A stretch of 64,000 nt of DNA, taken from positions 744,001-808,000 of the forward strand of contig NZ_JAFRDR010000002.1 in assembly GCF_017377795.1 (NCBI RefSeq), given 5' to 3'. This DNA is from Williamsia soli. GTDB lineage: Bacteria > Actinomycetota > Actinomycetes > Mycobacteriales > Mycobacteriaceae. Of the stretch, positions 41,601-50,444 are shown one piece after another; position 1 is the stretch's first letter; each line of letters opens with the position of its first letter. A program made the position numbers and the translations under genes. The notes under the pieces are model-generated. The model had not been told where the DNA came from, did not search any database, and worked only from the letters and a program-made list of their open reading frames with translations.

Positions 41601-43439
41601 CACGATCATCCCGCCCGCCAGCGTCAGCCCGAACTCGTACACATAACACTGCTCACCGTCCTGCCGACGGATCTCGAACGGCCGCTCGTCGAGGACGTTC
41701 ACGCCAAGACTGTGCAGCACCGGCAACACCTCGGTCAGCGTGGCGGGCCTGCCGCAGAGATAGAACGAGAAGCGCCAATCGGCCCGCCCGGACGGACTGT
41801 CGTCATCGGTCGTGGCTTGGTGCAGCCTGACGTGAAAATCGCCCCCGGCCAGCGACTGGACGATTTCGATGTCCTCGAACGCCTCCTGTGGATCGCGCAC
41901 GTCCTTGTAGCTGTCCGGCAACGTGGACGTGAAGAACGAGACCTCATCGACGACGTCTGGACTCAGAGCGCTCGCCGCGACCTCCCGCAACCGTTCGTCC
42001 CAACCCCGGGCCGCCTCGATGAGCGTGTTCTGGATCTCCACCTGCCCCGCCGACCCGACCGCCAGGCCTCCCAGCCGGTCACAGTCCGGCGTCTTCACCC
42101 GCATCATGACGTGCAGGAGCGCGAGCGCCGATTCACTGACCCGCGCGGTGTATTCCAGTGCGTCACCACCGAGTTCGTCGAGCAAGAGATTCTGGAGTGT
42201 CTCGCGAAGTCGTGTCGTGTAGCGATCTCTCGGCAGATAGACCAGCGCCGAGACGATCTCACCGGCCGGGTCCGGGCGCAGGAATACGCGTAGTTGGCGG
42301 TTGGGGACGGCCTCGAGAACCTCGGTGAGTGTTCGGGCCATCTCATCGGCCTCCACCGAGAACAGCTCGGACCGTGGGAACGTCTGCAGCAACTCGAGCA
42401 TGGCCATGCCGGTGTACGAATCAGCCTGGACGTCGGCTGCCGCGAGGATCGCTGCCACCTTGGCGTCGAGAACCGGGATCTCGAGAATGTTCTCGTGGAG
42501 GGCGGTGGGCGTGAAGGTACCGACGAACACGTGCTCGCCCACCCGGTTGCCCGCGCCGTCGTAATCGGCGACCCCGATCAGACTCGGGAAGTTGGACCGC
42601 TGGATGCGGGTCGGCAGATACAGCTGTCGCACCGACACCGCATCCGCGCCGCCGGTGGCCCGGTGCGCCACAGCGCCGCTGCGCCAGACCCCGAGACCGG
42701 AATCCGGATCCGGGGTAGCCGCACCAGCCGGCCCGGAGCAATGGACGTATCCGTACGGCGCGAAGTGGTACTCGGCGAGCCACGACAACATGCGGCCGTA
42801 GTCGCCTGCCACCGCCTGGTCGAGGCCGTCGGGCGCCGTCTCCGTCGCGTACGCGGCGAAGTCACCGGCGAGGTCGGTGATCACGGACAGCATCGCGGCG
42901 CGGTCGCGGTGGACGTCCGCGATGCGACCCACCACGATGTCCAGCTCGCGAGAGAGCTGGTCGATGTCCACCGCGGAGACGTTCGGTGTCGCCTCGACGT
43001 GGATCCACGATTCGGCCGAGAACTGCACGAATCCGGACTCCTGCGGTGTGCCCACCTCGAGCAGGACACCGTCGGCGCCGCGTCGGACGTCCATGATCGG
43101 GTGATCGATGCGCACCACCGTCAGACCCGCGGCTTCCAGCACCGCAACCACGGACTCGACGAGCAGCGGCATGTCGTCCGCGACGAGAACCATCGACAGG
43201 ATCCCGCGGTCGATGACCAGATCGCTGGCGGCGCCACCGCCGGTCCGTGCGTACGCGACACCGAGATGGTGGACGAGCTGGGATTGTTGCGCGGCCTCCA
43301 GTTCGTCCCAGCCCGGGCCTTTCCGGGCGCCGGGCCTGTGAAAATATCCTCTGACCGCTTGTGGCAGAAGGTCTTTCACAGGCGCCGACACATTCCCGAG
43401 AACAGAATCCGTCAGATCAGACTGTGTCGATCCGGTCAT
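38622..43439 (-). CDS. gdh: NAD-specific glutamate dehydrogenase, 180-kDa class
   Basis: Large catabolic enzyme that deaminates glutamate to 2-oxoglutarate with NAD. From the ATG at 43439 it has 1605 residues, in the range of this class. N-terminal ACT-like regulatory regions take up the first 700 residues; the catalytic core contains LRFGSVARGGLRWSDR, GSKGGFVVRRP, VVAADKGTATFSD and VVGVGDMSGDVFGNGML. I chose the ATG because ggga lies 8 bases upstream; a GTG 33 bases earlier is open. It anchors the gdh-ettA-ssb block known from mycobacteria, where this enzyme is controlled by GarA; garA is not in the window. Confidence 0.95.
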   Translation of the reverse strand: MTGSTQSDLTDSVLGNVSAPVKDLLPQAVRGYFHRPGARKGPGWDELEAAQQSQLVHHLGVAYARTGGGAASDLVIDRGILSMVLVADDMPLLVESVVAVLEAAGLTVVRIDHPIMDVRRGADGVLLEVGTPQESGFVQFSAESWIHVEATPNVSAVDIDQLSRELDIVVGRIADVHRDRAAMLSVITDLAGDFAAYATETAPDGLDQAVAGDYGRMLSWLAEYHFAPYGYVHCSGPAGAATPDPDSGLGVWRSGAVAHRATGGADAVSVRQLYLPTRIQRSNFPSLIGVADYDGAGNRVGEHVFVGTFTPTALHENILEIPVLDAKVAAILAAADVQADSYTGMAMLELLQTFPRSELFSVEADEMARTLTEVLEAVPNRQLRVFLRPDPAGEIVSALVYLPRDRYTTRLRETLQNLLLDELGGDALEYTARVSESALALLHVMMRVKTPDCDRLGGLAVGSAGQVEIQNTLIEAARGWDERLREVAASALSPDVVDEVSFFTSTLPDSYKDVRDPQEAFEDIEIVQSLAGGDFHVRLHQATTDDDSPSGRADWRFSFYLCGRPATLTEVLPVLHSLGVNVLDERPFEIRRQDGEQCYVYEFGLTLAGGMIVDAGSLTDVEDRFTDAFAQMWRGHAEVDNFNELIFRCGLSWREAAMLRAYARYLRQCGSSYSVAHVAAVLGTNVSVTKSLVELFRASFDPRSADDGRRAEVLGELTAAIGAIISMDVDRIVNAYVAALSATVRTNYYGTDNQGLPHKVLSFKFRPRDIPQTPQPRPLFEIYVYSPRVEGVHLRFGSVARGGLRWSDRQEDFRTEILGLVKAQAVKNAVIVPVGSKGGFVVRRPPIPTGDPAADRDAFRAEGIECYRRFIAGLLDLTDNIDQRTGETVGPAEVVRRDDDDPYLVVAADKGTATFSDIANDVAGQYNFWLGDAFASGGSAGYDHKAMGITARGAWEAVKRHFREMGTDTQTEDFTVVGVGDMSGDVFGNGMLLSEHIRLVAAFDHRHVFIDPDPDAAASFTERQRLYDLPRSSWADYNTDLISTGGGVWPRDQKSIPVSPQVATALGLSDDISHLSPPDLIRAILLSPVDLLWNGGIGTYVKASTQSHEDVGDKANDAIRVDGNELRARVIGEGGNLGVTELGRIEFDLSGGRINTDAMDNSAGVDCSDHEVNIKILLDSQVSAGNLVAAQRNPLLESMTTEVGDLVLADNVSQNAELGTSRAGAAGTADVYTRLLKDLAARGVDLRLEALPRPADLIKRGNVTGRSGLTSPELATVMAHVKLGLKADMLAGDLPDNDVFSPRLIDYFPRPLQERFADGIATHPLRREIVTTAVVNDLVDNAGITHVFRLCEGSGSDPVDVVRSYQAVTDIFGLHALWHDIAAAPCDIPTTNAMVVYTRRLLFRASRWMIAGRPQPLAMAAEVTRYGDLVAELSPRLPNWLRGISEGGVGERASDLVDAGVPEKTAQAVAVSLHRFCLLDIIDAAEIADRDPEEVGELYFALMDHLGVEQLLNAVSDLDRKDRWHSLARLALRDDLHGALRALCLVILDSGEPEESADEKIADWELGNASRLSRVRTTLSEIAESGDLDLATLSVAARQLRSTIR

Positions 43440-43528
43440 CGCCGTCACTCCCGCAGTTGATCGGTCGCCCACGGGATCTCCGCGGGGTCTGGCTTCAAAT
43501 GGTAGTGATGGCCACCGGTCCGGGATGT

Positions 43529-45202
<1,674 letters not shown>

Positions 45203-45325
45203 GTTATGGCCTCTCTACCTGATCGCAAGTGTCACCGCGGTTGGCGGGCCGATCGACTGCGCCTGCAGCAATCGGCAACTCCTCCAGCGTAGTGGGTCAT
45301 CGCTGCCCCGCCGGCCCGGGCGAGC

Positions 45326-46612
45326 CTACTCGTCGGCCACGACAGATCGGTGACGCCCGATCGTCGCGGCCAGGGAATGCGGTAGCAAGCGCGAACGGTC
45401 TGCGGGAAGCATCAGATCCAGTGCCATGTCGTCTGCAAACCGGTAGGGCTGCGCAGCGAGAACCCCGACCAAATACTTCCGTAACCGCGACATCTCGGCG
45501 CGCACGGTGATCGCCCTTCCACGGTCACCGAAGATGTCCGCGGCAAGTTCTGCGGCTGAGGTCCCGGCCGGCGTCACCGCCAGCAAGAAGAGGATTTCTG
45601 CGTGCCGTGGCGACAGCTCGTGCGACCACGACCCCAGCTCCGTCTGGACGTGGATGTTGCTGTGGTGGGGGTCGCGTAGATCCAGACGTACCCGGGATCG
45701 GACGCCGATCGTCGTCGGATCGTCGCCGGCCGGCAGCACGAGCCAACCCCCTGGCAGCGGTTCGACATCACATACGCCGAGCTCAGGCAGCCACGCCGTA
45801 CCTGCCTGCACGCGTGTCGGCAGCGCGATGCGACCACGATCGATCGTCCTACCCACCGCTGCGACCCACCCGTGGTTGTCCACGGCCAGCGCCGGCCGGT
45901 GTGCCGCGGCGAGTAACGGCGCGGCGACCGACCGCAGACCGTCCAGCTGACGACGGTGCTGTTCCCGGAGGCTCGACTCGGTGAGACGGGCCACCGCGTC
46001 CACCAGGGCCAGCACCATCGGCGCCACTGTGTTCGCCGGCCCGCTCACGTCGATTGCACCCATCAGTCGGCCATCGCGCGGATCGCGGATGGGCGAACCC
46101 GAGCAGGTCCAGGCGTGATGACTTCGCAGGAAGTGTTCGGCAGAGAAGATCTGGACGGCTGTGCGGGACACCAGAGCCGTCCCGATCGCATTGGTTCCCG
46201 CCGAGTCCTCGGCCCAATCGGCTCCTTCGACAAAGCCGAGCCGATCCGCCCGGTTCAGGACTGCCCGAGCACCACTACGCCAGAGCACCTTTCCATGACT
46301 GTCGGTGACCACCACGATGTTGTCACCGCCTGCAGTTGCAGCGGCAAGGCCTCCGATCAGATCAGGCAGCAGCGGCGCCAAACCCGATTCGCGTCGTCGT
46401 AGCTCGAGGTCGGCGACGATCGGTCGCGGCCGCACCGCTTCGGGATCGACCCCTCCGCGTCGCAGCCGGAGCCAGGACGCACTGATCAGATCCCGCGGAC
46501 GAGCGGGGGACTTGCCGCCGGCCATCGTTGCGTCGTAGACCTCGGCGAGGACCTGCGCGTAACTGCGCGGGTCCTCGCCTGCGGGAACTGCCGGTTCGAT
46601 GTCGGTACCCAC
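45326..46612 (-). CDS. GAF-domain transcriptional regulator of the butanediol operon
   Basis: 428-residue regulator resembling the sensing part of AcoR-type activators. Residues about 80-225 form a GAF-like domain (NIVVVTDSHGKVLWRSG, EDSAGTNAIGTALV, GSPIRDPRDGRLMGAIDVSG). There is no AAA+ sigma-54 domain. Instead the C-terminus (about 330-400) has a winged-helix-like region (SPRHAEILFLLAVTPAG, AAELAADIFGD, RAEMSRLRKYLVG). Its GTG follows the SDR stop codon with no gap (TAG-GTG), so it is the last gene of the butanediol dehydrogenase operon. It probably controls that operon, perhaps through the GTTGC repeat upstream of the first gene; this is inference. Confidence 0.82.
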   Translation of the reverse strand: MGTDIEPAVPAGEDPRSYAQVLAEVYDATMAGGKSPARPRDLISASWLRLRRGGVDPEAVRPRPIVADLELRRRESGLAPLLPDLIGGLAAATAGGDNIVVVTDSHGKVLWRSGARAVLNRADRLGFVEGADWAEDSAGTNAIGTALVSRTAVQIFSAEHFLRSHHAWTCSGSPIRDPRDGRLMGAIDVSGPANTVAPMVLALVDAVARLTESSLREQHRRQLDGLRSVAAPLLAAAHRPALAVDNHGWVAAVGRTIDRGRIALPTRVQAGTAWLPELGVCDVEPLPGGWLVLPAGDDPTTIGVRSRVRLDLRDPHHSNIHVQTELGSWSHELSPRHAEILFLLAVTPAGTSAAELAADIFGDRGRAITVRAEMSRLRKYLVGVLAAQPYRFADDMALDLMLPADRSRLLPHSLAATIGRHRSVVADE

Positions 46613-47392
46613 CTAGCGGTAGACCAATCCGCCGTCGATCATCACCGACTGTCCCGTCATGTAGTCCGCGTCGGCTCCGGCGAGATACGACACGAAAGAC
46701 GCGACGTCCTCGGCGGTCTCCGCGCGCCCGAGTGCAATACCCTCAACGAATTTCTCGTAGGTGGCACCGACCGGTGCACCGGTGAGATCCGCGAAGCGCT
46801 GATCGATGGTCACCCACATGTCCGTGCCCACCACGCCCGGGCAATAGGCGTTCACCGTGATCTTCTCCGAGGCATACTCTTTCGCCGCGGCCTGGGTCAG
46901 CGCTCGAACCGCGAACTTCGTCGCGCTGTAGACACCGAGCATCGCAAACCCGTCGTGGCCCGCGATCGACGACGCATTGATGATCTTGCCGCCATGGCCG
47001 AGTTGTCGGAACTTCGCCGCCGCAGCCTGGATACCCCACAGGACACCGTCGACATTGATTGCCCAGATCTTCGACAGCTGCGCCGGTGTCACATCGTCCA
47101 GTGGCGAGACCTGCGCGATGCCGGCATTGTTCACCATGATGTCGAGACCGCCGAGCGCGACGGCAGCGGAATCGACCGCTGCAAAGACCTGATCGCGGTC
47201 GGCCACATCCGCCTCGATCGCTTCCGCTTTCCTGCCGATTCCACGGATTTCGGCGGCCACCGACGTGATGCCTTCGACATTCACGTCCACGAGGGCGACG
47301 TCGGCGCCATCGCGGGCGAGACGAAGGGCGATACCGCGACCTATCCCCTGGCCCCCGCCCGTGATCAGTGCGACCCTTCCGTCCAGGCTCAT
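46613..47392 (-). CDS. SDR acetoin(diacetyl) reductase/2,3-butanediol dehydrogenase
   Basis: Short-chain dehydrogenase of 259 residues. The NAD-binding GGGQGIG follows MSLDGRVALIT, NNAG is present, the catalytic serine lies in INASSIAGHDG and the tyrosine-lysine pair in YSATK. The stretch CPGVVGTDMWVTIDQRF with the YMTGQSVMIDGGL end is typical of the acetoin-reductase/butanediol dehydrogenase subgroup. The ATG overlaps the upstream zinc dehydrogenase stop by 4 bases. Together the two enzymes could oxidise different stereoisomers of 2,3-butanediol to acetoin. Confidence 0.88.
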   Translation of the reverse strand: MSLDGRVALITGGGQGIGRGIALRLARDGADVALVDVNVEGITSVAAEIRGIGRKAEAIEADVADRDQVFAAVDSAAVALGGLDIMVNNAGIAQVSPLDDVTPAQLSKIWAINVDGVLWGIQAAAAKFRQLGHGGKIINASSIAGHDGFAMLGVYSATKFAVRALTQAAAKEYASEKITVNAYCPGVVGTDMWVTIDQRFADLTGAPVGATYEKFVEGIALGRAETAEDVASFVSYLAGADADYMTGQSVMIDGGLVYR

Positions 47393-48447
47393 CGGAGCAC
47401 CTGCGCAGACGGATCGATCAGAACTTTCATCTTGGTGCCGGCGTGGAGAGCTTCGAAGCCCTCGTCGAGCACGTCCTCCAGAGCGATCGTGCTGACCCAT
47501 CCGGTGGTGTCGTAACGGCCCTGGGACATCAGGTCGATCACGGCCTCATAGTCGGCAGAGGTGTAACACAACGAACCCTGGATCCGGGACTCGTTCATCA
47601 CAAGATTGAGAAGTGGTGTGGTCAGGGGCTTCTCGTAGATGGCAACGCTCACCATCGGGGATCGGGCGCCGACGCAGGCGAGGGCCGTCTGCACGGCAGG
47701 CTCCACACCGGCGGCGTCGTAGGCGGCGTCCGCGCCACGTCCACCGGTGGTGTCTGCGATGAATCCGGGGACGTCCACTGCCGTGGGGTCGAGTGTCCGG
47801 GCTCCCAGCACCTCGATCGCCGCACGTCTGGTCGACGATGGCTCGACGACGTAGACGTCCTCCAGACCCATCCCGGTAAGCGCAAACCACAGACCGATGC
47901 CGATCGGGCCGGCCCCGAAGACCATCGCGGTCTCACCCGGATGCACATCACCCAGCGACGCTGCGTGGTACGCCACCGACATCGGTTCGACGAGAGCGCC
48001 GAGTTCGAGCGAGACGTTGTCGGGGAGCTTGTGGAGCATCCGCTGGGGCACCACAGTGTATTCGGCCATGCCGCCGTCGGACATCAAGCCGTGGAAGCCG
48101 ATCTGCGCGCAGATGTTGTAGTTGCCCGCACGGCACGAGTGACAGTTGTCGCAACGGTAGAGCGGCTCGACGGCGACCCGATCGCCCGGCGAATGGCCGG
48201 TGACCCCCTGGCCCACCTCGGTGATCGTGCCCGAGAACTCATGGCCCATCACCAGCGGTAGTTGCTGACCCGTCAACGGGTGGGGCTCGGTCGGGATGAA
48301 GATCGGGCCGGCGTAGTACTCGTGCAGGTCGGTTCCGCAGATCCCGTTGAATCCGACCCTGATCTTCACCTCACCCGGCCCTGGGTGCGGCTCCGGCACG
48401 TCGCTGACCTCGAGCTTGTTCGGCCCGTAGTAGACGGCTGCTTGCAT
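47389..48447 (-). CDS. Zinc-dependent 2,3-butanediol dehydrogenase
   Basis: Medium-chain alcohol dehydrogenase of 352 residues. Catalytic zinc ligands are C37 (NGICGTDLHEY) and the H69-E70 pair (VMGHEFSG); the structural zinc site CDNCHSCRAGNYNIC has the C-x2-C-x2-C-x7-C spacing. The LHEYYAGPIFIPTEPHPLTG segment is characteristic of (R,R)-butanediol dehydrogenases. I chose the ATG at 48447, which has ggagg 5 bases upstream; the open frame runs on to 48774 without similarity. First gene of the three-gene operon. Confidence 0.9.
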   Translation of the reverse strand: MQAAVYYGPNKLEVSDVPEPHPGPGEVKIRVGFNGICGTDLHEYYAGPIFIPTEPHPLTGQQLPLVMGHEFSGTITEVGQGVTGHSPGDRVAVEPLYRCDNCHSCRAGNYNICAQIGFHGLMSDGGMAEYTVVPQRMLHKLPDNVSLELGALVEPMSVAYHAASLGDVHPGETAMVFGAGPIGIGLWFALTGMGLEDVYVVEPSSTRRAAIEVLGARTLDPTAVDVPGFIADTTGGRGADAAYDAAGVEPAVQTALACVGARSPMVSVAIYEKPLTTPLLNLVMNESRIQGSLCYTSADYEAVIDLMSQGRYDTTGWVSTIALEDVLDEGFEALHAGTKMKVLIDPSAQVLR

Positions 48448-48519
48448 CACTGCCTCCTTGCTCGGCGATGGCGGATGCCACCGATGGGCTGAACGTATGT
48501 GAGCCAGCGCACAGCCCGA

Positions 48520-48587
48520 CAGGGTTGCAGGGCGTTGCATTCGACCGCTCCGGCACGACGTCGCGACTGCAACCCCTCGCAACCCTG
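48520..48587. promoter_or_regulatory. Four-box GTTGC operator-like inverted repeat
   Basis: Arms at 48520-48539 (cagggttgcagggcgttgca) and 48568-48587 match as an inverted repeat in 16 of 20 positions, 28 bases apart. Each arm holds two GTTGC boxes 10 bases apart, so two boxes on each strand face inward. It lies between the divergent butanediol operon and the membrane protein gene at 48651 and is a strong candidate binding site for the GAF regulator. Confidence 0.7.
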
Positions 48588-48650
48588 CCGGCTCGGCTGT
48601 GATCCAGATCATGGTTACGGCGCTGATCTGACCAACCAAAGGAGATCGAG

Positions 48651-49847
48651 ATGGCGACAAGAACACCACCGGCGGCGGGATCGCCCGCACCCGCTGCGGA
48701 CCCGACACCCGATCCGTCCGCGCCGGGAGGAAACGCCGCGGCCCCTTCGCGCTGGGTTCTGTTCGGACTCGCAAATCTTGTGGTTGTGGTGGTGGTGTCG
48801 GTGGCGAGCTGGTATCTGCTGGCCGACCCCGAGCTCAGTCCGTGGAGTTTCTATCCCCTCCCGTTCAACGCCGCTCTGTTCTGGGCAATCCTGTTCGTGG
48901 TGTTCATCGGCTTCAACGCCGAGTTCGCCGGCTTCGGCCGCATACGGCAGCCGTGGCGCGGCCTCGCGATCGCCGCAGCGACGGGGCTGTTCTCAGTCGG
49001 TCTGACGTTGGTGCTCGCCCAGGGTCTGGGACACATCGATCCCGACTTCGCAGTCGGCCGTGACGGTGGACTCGGTTATTTCACCGGAGCACTGTTCGTG
49101 CTGTTCGGTTTCGGGACCTTCGTGATGGCCGTTGTGAACTGGCAGCACTGGCCCTGGCCACAGCTCGGCCTGAAACAACCCGCGGTAGGCCTCGCCGAGA
49201 TCGCGGCCGTCGCCGGACCGACCATGGTGGTGTATTTCGTCATCGGTTTACCGTCGGTGTCCCTGAGTAGCGGTGACCCCCTGATGTCGGTCGACACCGT
49301 GCTCGGCTGGTTCTACGCGATCATCGTCTCGGTCATCCTCACCGGACAGACCCTGGACAACTGGCCGTGGCGACTCGTGGGCAGTCCCGGCCGCGTTGCG
49401 CTGGCCGCGACCATCGGCAACGTCGCGTTCGGAACACTCCTCTATTTCGCCGCCCTGCCGCTGATCAGGGTGCTGCTCGGTTCTCTCACCGTTGACGGCC
49501 TCGGCGACACCCTCCACCAATATCCCGCCCAACTGGGCGTGTGCTGGGCTTTCTGGATGATCCTCTGGGCCAACGCTTTCGGTAACCGTCCCACCGGATT
49601 CGGCACGGCCGCCAATCTCGCGACCCGGACGGTCGTCACGTTGGCGCTGGCCGTCGCGACGTTCGTCTTCTATTACCGCTTCGCCGCCGAGCACATCTTG
49701 CACGAACCCGCCGCAGCACCCGGTATCAGCGGAAACGCCCTGGGCTTCATCGATTGGCTGGTCTTGTGGACCCTGCTGTACGTGGTCGGGTTCGGATCAC
49801 TCGGCCTGCGGCGACTCTCAGCGGGAGAACCGGTCGCAGCGGAGTGA
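48651..49847 (+). CDS. Polytopic membrane protein of unknown function
   Basis: 398-residue protein I do not recognise. After a Pro/Ala-rich cytosolic start of about 33 residues there are around ten hydrophobic segments, for example VLFGLANLVVVVVVSVASWY, AALFWAILFVVFIGF, YFTGALFVLFGFGTFVMAVV and GWFYAIIVSVILTGQ. Trp-rich loops (NWQHWPWPQLG, NWPWRLVG) and GNRPTGFGTAANLATRT stand out. A clear aaggagatcgag precedes the ATG. It is divergent from the butanediol operon and shares the intergenic GTTGC repeat, so uptake or signalling related to acetoin, butanediol or another alcohol is possible. Its end is 2 bases from the ssb stop. Confidence 0.8.
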   Translation: MATRTPPAAGSPAPAADPTPDPSAPGGNAAAPSRWVLFGLANLVVVVVVSVASWYLLADPELSPWSFYPLPFNAALFWAILFVVFIGFNAEFAGFGRIRQPWRGLAIAAATGLFSVGLTLVLAQGLGHIDPDFAVGRDGGLGYFTGALFVLFGFGTFVMAVVNWQHWPWPQLGLKQPAVGLAEIAAVAGPTMVVYFVIGLPSVSLSSGDPLMSVDTVLGWFYAIIVSVILTGQTLDNWPWRLVGSPGRVALAATIGNVAFGTLLYFAALPLIRVLLGSLTVDGLGDTLHQYPAQLGVCWAFWMILWANAFGNRPTGFGTAANLATRTVVTLALAVATFVFYYRFAAEHILHEPAAAPGISGNALGFIDWLVLWTLLYVVGFGSLGLRRLSAGEPVAAE

Positions 49848-49849
49848 GA

Positions 49850-50296
49850 TCAGGCGGCCGCCTCGTCGGTGTACCCAACTGGCTGCGTCACCACCTCCGG
49901 CGGTTCGGTCACGGATTGACCCGGGCCGCCGCGGGTGGTCGCTCCGACGTAGGTCACCTCGCAGCGACTGAGGTCCAGACCCACCGTCGTCGCGGTCATC
50001 TCGAGATCGGCGCGCCGCTCTCCGTTGTCGGCCACGTACTCGTTGGTCTTGATTTGCCCGTGGGCGATGACGGGCCTGCCCTTGGCCACCACCGACACGA
50101 CTCCGTCGATGAGCTTTCGCCAGCAACTGACGGTCAGATACAGGGTCGGGCCGTCGACCCATTCACCATTACGCTTGTCCAGTCGTCGCGAATTGCACGC
50201 CATCCGAAACGAGAAGACATCCTCCCCCGCCGCCGTCTGACGACGTCGCGGTTGCGAGATGACGGTACCGATCACGGTCGTATAGGTCTCGTACAT
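49850..50296 (-). CDS. ssb: Single-stranded DNA-binding protein, second-type
   Basis: OB-fold protein of 148 residues starting MYETYTTVIGTVISQPRRRQ. Conserved SSB strands are visible (FSFRMACNSRRLD, YLTVSCWRKLIDGV, VIAHGQIKTNEYV). It lacks the acidic DDDIPF-type C-terminal tip and ends in TDEAAA, so it is likely the shorter actinobacterial paralogue next to ettA (Rv2478c position) rather than the replicative SSB. Strong aggggag site before the ATG. Confidence 0.92.
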   Translation of the reverse strand: MYETYTTVIGTVISQPRRRQTAAGEDVFSFRMACNSRRLDKRNGEWVDGPTLYLTVSCWRKLIDGVVSVVAKGRPVIAHGQIKTNEYVADNGERRADLEMTATTVGLDLSRCEVTYVGATTRGGPGQSVTEPPEVVTQPVGYTDEAAA

Positions 50297-50444
50297 GTTC
50301 TCCCCCTGCTGATTGTCCCGGCTTGCACCGGTCGACGAACTGATTCGTCTGATCAGCATGACCGCTCGTGCAGAGGTCAGACGGGCCCAACAGGGTCAAC
50401 TGTGGAGAGTTGATGAGACTGTGGACAACTCGGCAGCAATAGCC

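Noticed and set aside
42294-43460. 388-codon frame antisense to gdh
   Set aside because: Shadow frame; His/Arg-rich composition typical of complementary reading.
45326-46612. Sigma-54 activator of the AcoR type
   Set aside because: The GAF part fits, but there is no AAA+ domain or GAFTGA motif, and the C-terminus is winged-helix-like.
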